Shown here: positions 17,107-24,407 of the stretch, one piece after another | Numbering within the stretch: the first letter of the stretch is position 1 | Layout: each line of letters begins with the position of its first letter | NCBI GenBank assembly: GCA_964343305.1 | Contig: CAYFJO010000053.1 | Coordinates: 1 to 38,671, forward strand | Direction of reading: 5' to 3' | Length of the DNA stretch: 38,671 bases | From: CAYFJO01 sp964343305 | Lineage (GTDB): Bacteria; Planctomycetota; Planctomycetia; Pirellulales; Pirellulaceae | Made by a program: the position numbers and the translations under genes | The notes under the pieces: generated by a model | The model's database searches: none | What the model was told of the DNA's origin: nothing | What the model saw: the letters and a program-made list of their open reading frames with translations, nothing else

Positions 17107-17172
17107 GTAGCCGAAGTCGCCAAGACTTCGGGAGCCAACCTCAAGTCCCGAAGTCTTGGCGACTTCGGCTAC
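17107..17172. repeat. BIME-like inverted pair of REP elements (GTAG type)
   Basis: Two 27-base arms, 17107-17133 and 17146-17172, are perfect inverted copies around a 12-base spacer. Each arm by itself is a REP unit: GTAG, CCGAAGTC, loop GCCAA, GACTTCGG. So the element is two REPs head to head, the organisation called BIME. It starts 4 bases after the stop of paralog 3 (minus direction) and lies before the start of paralog 2, where it could modulate mRNA stability or terminate partly. Confidence 0.85.
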
Positions 17173-17175
17173 GTT

Positions 17176-18708
17176 CTAGTTTTCGTTCGCTTTTCGTGCC
17201 TCTTGTTTGGCGTCTTCAATCATTGCGGTGGGGTTCAATATCACTTCGTCACCTTCATTCAATCCCGCTTTTACTTCGATGAACACATCGTTGCTGTCAC
17301 CAAGTTTCAGCAGCCGCCGTACCGATCTATTGGGCGTCTGCACCCAGCAAAAATTGCCTTCGTTCGTTTCCACAACCGCCGCGACAGGGATCATCAACAC
17401 GTTTTCATGCACGGCCATGATCACTTCGACTTCCGCGCTCATGCCCGGCTTGAGTCCTTCGTCCTTGGGCAACTCGATCATCGTATCGTACTTCACCACG
17501 TTGCCAGTCCACCAACCCGCTGGTCGAGTCACCTTGGCAACCTTGGTTACCTTCGCTTCCAATGTGCGATCCGGGAGTGTGACGATCGCTTTCATGCCCT
17601 CACTGACGCGATCGATGATCGATTCGTGGATGCCAACCTTGACTTGCATCTGGTCGAGGTCCGGCATGAGCAGTAGCACTTGGTCTTTGCGAACGTTCGC
17701 ACCTTCGGTGATGTCTGGCGTTCGTTTCCACGCCGCAGCCGAAGGGTAGATCACCATCCCGCTGCGCGGCGCACGAATCAGGCACGCATCGAGTTCTTCT
17801 CGCGCACGGTCGCGACGTTTCCTTTCCATGTCGAGGCCTGCGTCGTCAGCCGCCAGCTTCGACCTATTAGCCGTCAAGTTGCCCTTCAGCTCAACCATTC
17901 GCATCTCGCGCGTGAAGTTTTTCAACACCTTGATTTCGGTCTCGACCACCTTAAGTTCCAATTCGGCTCGCGTGACCGTGAACGCGTTTCCTTCGACTTC
18001 GAGCTCGGTGATGTATCCCTGTGTGAACAGTTTTTCCGAACGTTCGAGGTTCATCCGCGCCGAACGCAGGTTTCGCTTCTTCTCTTCCAGTTGCCCTTCG
18101 AGTTCCTGCAACTGCGAACGAAATCGACCCTTCTCATACGCGTCGATTGCGATCGTGGCCGTTTTCACATTGGCGTCAGATTCGGCATGTGTCGCCTCGG
18201 CCTTGAACGTGTTCGTCTTGGTCAAGCTGTATTGCTCTTCGATGATTTTGGTGTCGAGTTCGACGAGAATGTCGCCCGCCCACGGGTAGATGTGTTTGGT
18301 GGCGAGGTAGTATATCGGCGCGAAATGGGAAAGGCACAACACGTCGTCTTCCCACACCAAAATCGGCTTGCCATCCTCGCCCGACGGCGGCCCGGTCACT
18401 TCCGTGCCGCTTTCGACGACATAGGTCACTGTGCTGAAACCGCGAACCTTGCACTTGATCTCGGTGTTGTTCGAACTTTCAAGCGTGCCTTGTTCGGTGA
18501 CGGTCACACGCAGATCGCCACGCGTGATCTTGTGAGTCAACCGAGTTTCGTCTTGCGACGAAAATGCGGTTCGGATGAACCACACGGCCGATGCGACAAT
18601 GATGATTAAACCGACCGCGAATAGGCCAACTTGCACAAGGCGAGCTTGTCGGGCACGCGATGCTTCACGGGTCGTCTGCAACTCGGTTTGTGGAGCGACG
18701 TCGGCCAT
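17176..18708 (-). CDS. HlyD/MacA-type periplasmic adaptor, paralog 3, with a ~40-residue insert
   Basis: A 510-residue membrane-fusion protein with a cytoplasmic N-tail and a membrane anchor at ~25-45. It shares the lipoyl motifs (LRVTVTEQGTLESS; LIRAPRSGMVIYPS), the coiled-coil hairpin and the PAGWWTGN beta-barrel block with its two neighbours. Unlike them, the first lipoyl half is interrupted: after VVESGTEV (to ~104) comes an extra segment TGPPSGEDGKPILVWEDD... through IYPWA (to ~144) before GDILVELDT resumes. The insert contains a cysteine and aromatic residues. A 245-base space with a motif copy (18914-18925) separates it from the TolC gene, so it may have its own promoter. Confidence 0.92.
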   Translation of the reverse strand: MADVAPQTELQTTREASRARQARLVQVGLFAVGLIIIVASAVWFIRTAFSSQDETRLTHKITRGDLRVTVTEQGTLESSNNTEIKCKVRGFSTVTYVVESGTEVTGPPSGEDGKPILVWEDDVLCLSHFAPIYYLATKHIYPWAGDILVELDTKIIEEQYSLTKTNTFKAEATHAESDANVKTATIAIDAYEKGRFRSQLQELEGQLEEKKRNLRSARMNLERSEKLFTQGYITELEVEGNAFTVTRAELELKVVETEIKVLKNFTREMRMVELKGNLTANRSKLAADDAGLDMERKRRDRAREELDACLIRAPRSGMVIYPSAAAWKRTPDITEGANVRKDQVLLLMPDLDQMQVKVGIHESIIDRVSEGMKAIVTLPDRTLEAKVTKVAKVTRPAGWWTGNVVKYDTMIELPKDEGLKPGMSAEVEVIMAVHENVLMIPVAAVVETNEGNFCWVQTPNRSVRRLLKLGDSNDVFIEVKAGLNEGDEVILNPTAMIEDAKQEARKANEN

Positions 18709-18913
18709 GGTTTGGATAGCGCGGGTGGGACTGAGTCGTCAAGAGCTCAGCGGTGTTCAAAAGATCTGAACGCTTTCGAGTTCAGCTGCGAAGACTTCGA
18801 ATTGTCAATGTCCACTATAGGCAGGAAAAAGCAGGTTCGGAACCACCGACCACTGATCATTCTGACGCAGACTATGGATCGATTCGTCCCCGAGGAAACA
18901 AATCGATAGTGAA

Positions 18914-18925
18914 AATCGTGGACAT
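18914..18925 (-). promoter_or_regulatory. Conserved intergenic motif, copy 3
   Basis: Twelve bases AATCGTGGACAT identical to copies 1 and 2. It lies 29 bases after the TolC stop (minus direction) and about 205 bases upstream of the adaptor paralog 3 start. The spacing to the gene start resembles copies 1 (about 165) and 2 (about 200, gap of unknown size included). The role is inferred. Confidence 0.35.
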
Positions 18926-18953
18926 AATTCCGAAGTTTTTTTCAACATCGAAA

Positions 18954-21944
18954 TTAATTGTCGGTGGGCGGCAAGCGGCGCAGCTCTACCGGGCGACCGG
19001 CAACGGAAACGTTCGGCGCGGCCAATTCCATCCAACTCGCCGGGAGTGGCTCAGGCAGGGGCAATTCTTCGAACTTTGAATCTCCGCCGTCGGTCGGGCC
19101 AAACATTGATGTGTCGACCGGATGCTCAATCCAGTGACCTTCGGGATCGAGTGTCATGATGCCCAACTCGCGATAGAGCCGCATCCGCACGGCATAGTAA
19201 TCAAGCCACGCGCCGAGAAACGCGTTTTGTGAATCACGCAGCGCCTGTTGCGCGCCGAGTAGTTGAATCGACTGAGTGCGATTGATCGGCGGTCGGCTTC
19301 CTGGTTCGGGTGCGTCGCGTGGTTCGTTCAATTCGAGTTGTGTTTGGTCAACTCGTCGAATCGCGATCGTGACGGCACGGCGCTGAATCTCAAGGTCTTG
19401 CCGTGACTGTTCGACTTGTCGCAACAGCGCGCGGATTCCGAGGTGAAGCGAATCGCGCGACTGGATTAAAGCGCGGCGACTCCGTTGATATTCGATCAGT
19501 GACTCGCGATACGAGTTTCGTTCAAGCAATCGCGTCAGCGGCGCGTCGAACTCCAATCCTAGTCGCGCTGTGCCAGTCGGCGCGCGAAAACTGAATGGAT
19601 TGTTCTTCGCCGTGCGAATATCGCCGCTGGCCGTAATGTTGACGACCGACTGTAACGCGTCCGCATTGACCTGGATCAATCGCCACTGGTCGACCAACGC
19701 CGCACGCCCGTTCATGAAATCGAGGCGATTCGATAGCGCCAACCGCATTGCATCGTCAGTGTTTAGCTTGATGAAATCGACAGCGATCGATTCGAGACGC
19801 GCGCGGGCCGGAACCAAAAGCAGCCGTTGCGTTACACGTAGATAACCGGCGACCCAACCAACAAGCGCCCGCGTCGTCTTGTGCCGCGTCTCGGCGTTGA
19901 GTCCATCGTGCAGCATCTTCAACTCGCGAACCAAAGCGTCGTATTCCCCGCGCCGATCCGAGTATCTCTTGTCGAGCCGCTTCCGCTCCGTTTGAAAATT
20001 CGTTCGCTCTTTATCGGTCATCGATCGCAATCGTTCGGGTGCCTTTTCGTCCATCTGGTCGAGGTCCTTTTTCACGTCCTCAAAGACTTGCCGAACTGGT
20101 TCGATAAATTTGGACAAATCACTGATCACGCGAGTCGGTTCAACATCGAGGCGATGGACGCGTGCTTGAATGACCAGGCAACCTTGACACAGACGAAGTT
20201 GCTCGCCAATCCAGTCGGCGTTGTCGCGAATGGTGGCGACTTTCGTTTCGGCGGTCAGTTTGTCTTGCAAGTCCTGCAGCTTGAGTCTCGACTGACGAAA
20301 CTCGGTTTCCAACTCGTCGCGTTGCCGCAGCTTTTCGCGCGCCGTATTGATGAGGGACTTTTCCGCCGGCGTCATCTCCGGACCTCGTGTTGAATCGAGG
20401 CGCGGAATATCTTCGTACACTTCATCGAGCCGTCGTTGAACGGCTCCTATTCGCAGACGTGTCTTCACGAGCAATTCACGAACGTCTGCGACGGCCGTGT
20501 CGTCGCCGAGACCGCCGAGTTGATTTTGCAGACCGGCGATCCTGAATAACGGGTCCATGATCCGAAAAACTTTGCCGACGCGACTTTGCACCTTGATGAT
20601 GTCGTCCTGAATCGCGGCTGCTTCGCGCGGGATCAACTGAAATTGTCTGATCAGCGATTCGTCGATCTCAATCGCCAAGTCGGGTGGCAAACCAAGTGTG
20701 CTGGTCTTGAACCGATCCAGGCTGAGCTGCAGATTGTTGCGGCTCCTCAACAACCGAGCCCGGGTCCGTTCGATGTCCTGTTCAAACTGGTCGACTTGAA
20801 CCAGGTCGATCAGGTCGTTGTCGTACAACGCTTGCAAACGGGCGAACGTACGGAGCTGCAAGTTTAGGTTGTCTTCGTCGTTGCGGATTTGCTGTCGTTG
20901 TTGCAGCAAGCCGAGATATCCGCCGTTGCTGCCGCTGCCCGAAAACGACTGCAAACTCGTACTGCCGCCGCCGCGCTGCGGACCGGTGACGCCGAGTTCG
21001 CCGATCGCAACCTGCGTGTAAAACCCTTGGCGGAATTGGCCGTAAGCCCGCAAGTTGGCGAGCAGCTTTCGTTCCTCGAACGTCAGTTGTTCGAGTGCGA
21101 TGTCCTTGCCCGCACCACGCAGGAGCGGCTGAATGAATGAAAAATTCGCCAGCGACGCCGAAAGGTTGGCATCGCCGCCCGTAAACTCAAACACAAACGA
21201 GTTGGCGAAACCGATCAACAGATCGCCTACGGTGGCGAATCGCTTTTGTAACTGCAATGCCGGATTTCCCACCGACGGACGGCCGACTGTCAAACGATTC
21301 GTCTCAAGCCCGTCAACATCGACCGGTTGCGTCACGACAAACTTGCCGGCGGCGTTGTCGTACGCGAGTGCTGCGGGAACAAGGGAACCGTTGTGAGTGT
21401 AATTCGCGTCGTACCCACCAAAGAACTGCGTGTCTAAACGAAACCGCTCGCCGGAAACATCCAGTGCCGTAAGATAGAGCGTCTCAAGTTGCCGCTGATG
21501 TTGCGGCGAGTGCACGTAGGCAAGCTTGACGGCGGAGTCAACATCTAGCTTGAGCGCGCCTTCATCATCCGTCTCGACATACGAAACCAGCGCGTTCTTC
21601 CATTCCGGATTCTCCAGCTCGCGCCGAAAGCCGTTATCACCCCAATGTTTCCATCCCCTCTTGCCATCAACAATCTTCATGTACTGCTGCGAAGCAGGAT
21701 CATCCAACGGCATCGGCGGACGATCAGGATCATAGGGATCGAAATACCTGCTGCAAGGATCGAGATCGATCTTGACCGTAGGCGCGTTCCATCGTGGATC
21801 GCCATTCCGCTCGGCGATCACACCGTACGCATCACGATCCGCTTGCGTGCGATACTTCAGCCGCGAGCATCCGCTAGCAGCAACGGCCAGCGTACTCAGA
21901 AGAAGCACGCGTCGAAGCAAGCGAGCATCGAAGAAGACCCGCAT
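18954..21944 (-). CDS. TolC-family outer-membrane efflux lipoprotein, unusually long
   Basis: I chose ATG 21944 (996 residues) over the upstream ATG 21989 because a clean lipoprotein signal starts there: MRVFFDARLLRRVLLLSTLA, then VAASGC with the lipid-accepting cysteine C26. TolC/OEP features are long alpha-helical coiled-coil stretches with FAPTGTARLGLEFDAPL-type strands (~785-800), LIEYQRSRRALIQSRDSLHLG and LDYYAVRMRLYRELGIMTLDP near the end. Typical TolC proteins have 420-500 residues; this one is twice that, with extra charged coiled-coil regions (~470-720). It heads the cluster with three HlyD adaptors and a MacB-like permease, so it most likely forms the outer-membrane duct for that pump. 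Confidence 0.88.
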   Translation of the reverse strand: MRVFFDARLLRRVLLLSTLAVAASGCSRLKYRTQADRDAYGVIAERNGDPRWNAPTVKIDLDPCSRYFDPYDPDRPPMPLDDPASQQYMKIVDGKRGWKHWGDNGFRRELENPEWKNALVSYVETDDEGALKLDVDSAVKLAYVHSPQHQRQLETLYLTALDVSGERFRLDTQFFGGYDANYTHNGSLVPAALAYDNAAGKFVVTQPVDVDGLETNRLTVGRPSVGNPALQLQKRFATVGDLLIGFANSFVFEFTGGDANLSASLANFSFIQPLLRGAGKDIALEQLTFEERKLLANLRAYGQFRQGFYTQVAIGELGVTGPQRGGGSTSLQSFSGSGSNGGYLGLLQQRQQIRNDEDNLNLQLRTFARLQALYDNDLIDLVQVDQFEQDIERTRARLLRSRNNLQLSLDRFKTSTLGLPPDLAIEIDESLIRQFQLIPREAAAIQDDIIKVQSRVGKVFRIMDPLFRIAGLQNQLGGLGDDTAVADVRELLVKTRLRIGAVQRRLDEVYEDIPRLDSTRGPEMTPAEKSLINTAREKLRQRDELETEFRQSRLKLQDLQDKLTAETKVATIRDNADWIGEQLRLCQGCLVIQARVHRLDVEPTRVISDLSKFIEPVRQVFEDVKKDLDQMDEKAPERLRSMTDKERTNFQTERKRLDKRYSDRRGEYDALVRELKMLHDGLNAETRHKTTRALVGWVAGYLRVTQRLLLVPARARLESIAVDFIKLNTDDAMRLALSNRLDFMNGRAALVDQWRLIQVNADALQSVVNITASGDIRTAKNNPFSFRAPTGTARLGLEFDAPLTRLLERNSYRESLIEYQRSRRALIQSRDSLHLGIRALLRQVEQSRQDLEIQRRAVTIAIRRVDQTQLELNEPRDAPEPGSRPPINRTQSIQLLGAQQALRDSQNAFLGAWLDYYAVRMRLYRELGIMTLDPEGHWIEHPVDTSMFGPTDGGDSKFEELPLPEPLPASWMELAAPNVSVAGRPVELRRLPPTDN

Positions 21945-22901
21945 CGATAGATTTCCGGCGACCCGATGTGAGGCACGACATTCGAGCACAAAGACGTATA
22001 AACAGATTCCACTTGGTTCCTCTTCCGACTTTTATCGTTACGCAAGTTTAGAAAACTTTAACGAGATTAACGATTAGGTAAGTTTTACACATTACATCAA
22101 GTACCTATCTCTAAAGGTGTGGATATTCCACACCGTGGCAGAAAGTTAATCTGAATTACGCGCCCACAATAACTAATCTGGCGCGATCAAAGTGACGCAA
22201 CCACGATTTGTTTTGGCAAGAGGAGATCGCGACCGACGCGAGTTGAGACATTTGCTTCGTGTCGTTGGTTGCATCGCCCGACCGGGCGAAGCGAATCCTG
22301 TTCGGCGCGTAGGTGAATCACACCTATGAACTTCTAGATCGCGCTAAAACTGCGTGGGAGTCGCACACCCGGTTCACTGACAATTTGATCTCCCGGTCGC
22401 CAGAATTCACCCTCGGCGCGCAGTCACAATGACACCTCGTCGATTTCGCTTCGTGCACCTGGGCGTGACATGTGTTGGCAGCGTCAAAGCCGTTCGTGAC
22501 TCAGGACGACAACTCCGGTGGTAGATATACCGACGTCTTCAGGCGTTGACTGAGAGTCCAGCTTATCCAAAAACTTGTTGAATCTGACGAGCTTTGAGAA
22601 AGGACCGTTTCTAGGAACGTAGTGGGGTCTTGCTCCAAACTGCGCTCACTTGGGCCGCTGCCGTCTTTGCAGGCGTCGACCCATCGACTCAATCCACACT
22701 GCACGAATCGGAGGCGAGCAGCGGCAGTTCGTTTCGCACGTCATATCTGTCTGTATGCACGGTCCGCCAAACGGACGTTGGGCAGTGTTGTCGCCATTGG
22801 CACTTCCTCTCACGCAGGTAATCTCCAAATTGTCCGTAGCTTTTGGAAGGACCTTGAAATACAACCGCCGATGTCGAGTCCGAGTTAGCGGTTCGTCCTG
22901 A
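21945..22901. other. Long intergenic region without a recognisable gene
   Basis: About 950 bases between the TolC gene and the DUF58 gene stop. I see a perfect-arm palindrome at 22116-22134, a small hairpin TCGCCC GACC GGGCGA at 22274-22289, and short frames that resemble no family. One minus-strand frame (about 22483-22650) reads like protein, with ARPHYVPRNGPFSKLVRFNK, but has no ATG and short open length, so it may be a decayed fragment. The left part should contain the promoter of the TolC cluster. Confidence 0.6.
22116..22134. promoter_or_regulatory. Operator-like palindrome upstream of the export cluster
   Basis: Arms GGTGTGGA and TCCACACC are separated by 3 bases (TAT), a size and symmetry typical of a dimeric regulator site. 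It lies about 172 bases upstream of the TolC start and is surrounded by AT-rich sequence. No cognate regulator gene is nearby. Confidence 0.35.
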
Positions 22902-24335
22902 CTACAGAAGATGCCGCGCCTTAATTTCCAAATATCGATTGACCAAGGGAGCAGTGATGTCTTCGGGAAATGTGTCAATCGTCAGAACGCCTTTGTGTTC
23001 CAGGTCGGTTAGCACTTGATGCCGCCAGGTGAGAATCTCGGCAGCAGCGGCGGAGCGGAAGAGCTCGGTTTCGTCGCGGGCTTGGCGGTCAGCGACGTCG
23101 AATAATTGGTGGTCGCGTAGCAAAACGCCCAACGGTAGATGGCGGCCCGAAAGGGTGCCGAGGTATTGCTGAAGCTGGTGGGCGTTCACCTCGTCGATGA
23201 TGTTGGTGATCAACACGACGAGGGAGCGTTTGGGTTGCTTGGTGCGCATGTAGAGGAAGGCTTGGTCGTAACGCGACTCGACCAGTTTGGGGAAGCGGTC
23301 GAACGAGGCGTGCAGCATCTGGTTCATTTGTTTCATGCCGCCGCGCGGCGGGACGTAGGTGTGGATTTCGTCCGAGAAACAGATCAAGCCCACCGAATCG
23401 CCTTGGCTTAGCGCGACATAGCTCATCATCAACATTGAGTTCAGCGCATGGTCCAGCAGGCTGATGTCCGACGAGATGTTGGTCATCATCCGACCGCAGT
23501 CGACAAGAAAAATAATGCGTTGACTCTGACTGGTTTGAAAATCTTTCACGGTCAATTTGCTGCGCCGTGCCGTGGTGCGCCAATCGATGTGTTTGAAATT
23601 GTCGTCGCGTGTGTAGTCGCGCAGGCGTTCGAATTCGTTGTCCTGGCCGATCTTGCGAGTGCGGCGCACACCCATCAGGCTCAGGCGGTTGGTTCGTGCC
23701 AGGATCGAGTATTCGGCCAGTTGCTTCATATCGGGATAGACATGAATGACGGTTTTCTCGGGATAATTCAGGAACGATTGCCAAAGCCCCAGCCAACTTC
23801 GTACACGCAGATAGACTTGGTCCAACTGGAACGCACCGCGGCGACTGGCGAGCAATTCGTAGTGGACCGTCGAGCGGCTGCGGGGGGCCAGCCGGATGAC
23901 GAATTGCTTGGGATCGATCGAAAAATCCTGTGGCACGTCGTCTCGAATCCAGATGGTCAGACTTCGTTTTGAATTGTTGGTCACCGTCAACGTGACTTGG
24001 TGCTTTTGTTTGATTGAAACAATTCGCATCGTCCTTCGTTCGATCGAAACCGAATGAATACTGGGGACCGTGAACAAGTCGATCAGCGCCACGCAGGCGA
24101 TTATGAGGTCGATCAGCACGACGACGAAAAACATGCCCGGCTCAACGACAACCAGTAAGCTGAGCGCGAAAGGAACCAACAGCACGACGGCCAGGGGGAC
24201 GTGAGGATAGATTCGGCGCACGAAGGCCAACAAGAAAAATGGTGCCATGAACATCCCGACAATGATCCAGGGATATTGCCTGGCCGTTTCCGGGTTGGTG
24301 AACAGATCGCGGAAGTTTTCTAGGATGTCGGGCAT
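22902..24335 (-). CDS. DUF58 domain protein of the MoxR cluster
   Basis: A 477-residue protein with two to three N-terminal membrane segments (~23-40, 46-64, 67-90). The DUF58 signature is at ~224-262: RRTRKIGQDNEFERLRDYTR and then DDNFKHIDWRTTARRSKLTV. A vWA-like region follows (IIFLVDCGRMM at ~274-284, the metal-site position altered to DCGRM as in many DUF58 proteins), with LDHALNSMLMMSYVALSQGDSVGLICF after it. DUF58 proteins are functionally paired with MoxR AAA+ ATPases, probably as chaperone targets or adaptors at the membrane. Last gene of the cluster. An inverted REP pair ends 5 bases before its start codon, leaving no obvious ribosome site directly upstream. Confidence 0.93.
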   Translation of the reverse strand: MPDILENFRDLFTNPETARQYPWIIVGMFMAPFFLLAFVRRIYPHVPLAVVLLVPFALSLLVVVEPGMFFVVVLIDLIIACVALIDLFTVPSIHSVSIERRTMRIVSIKQKHQVTLTVTNNSKRSLTIWIRDDVPQDFSIDPKQFVIRLAPRSRSTVHYELLASRRGAFQLDQVYLRVRSWLGLWQSFLNYPEKTVIHVYPDMKQLAEYSILARTNRLSLMGVRRTRKIGQDNEFERLRDYTRDDNFKHIDWRTTARRSKLTVKDFQTSQSQRIIFLVDCGRMMTNISSDISLLDHALNSMLMMSYVALSQGDSVGLICFSDEIHTYVPPRGGMKQMNQMLHASFDRFPKLVESRYDQAFLYMRTKQPKRSLVVLITNIIDEVNAHQLQQYLGTLSGRHLPLGVLLRDHQLFDVADRQARDETELFRSAAAAEILTWRHQVLTDLEHKGVLTIDTFPEDITAPLVNRYLEIKARHLL

Positions 24336-24340
24336 CGCTG

Positions 24341-24407
24341 GTAGGTTGGGACTCCGTCCCGACCTTTCTTTTCTCGGAAACTCGGTCGGGACGGAGTCCC
24401 GACCTAC
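24341..24407. repeat. BIME-like inverted pair of REP elements (GTAG type)
   Basis: Left arm 24341-24364 and right arm 24384-24407 are inverted copies with one mismatch (24347). Each arm reads GTAG then GTCGGGAC, TCC, GTCCCGAC(C). The bases of the hairpin differ from the 17107 element but the GTAG-plus-hairpin design is the same. It fills the space between MoxR and DUF58. The TAG stop codon of MoxR is part of the GTAG of the right-hand unit. Confidence 0.85.

Noticed and set aside
17680..18609. 309-codon plus-strand open frame
   Set aside because: Antisense to adaptor paralog 3; composition (many H, R, F, V) is typical of a mirrored frame.
22330..22410. Possible tRNA or group II intron piece (GGTTCACT in a structured stretch)
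   Set aside because: No cloverleaf can be drawn, no matching acceptor stem, and no intron-encoded reverse transcriptase is nearby.
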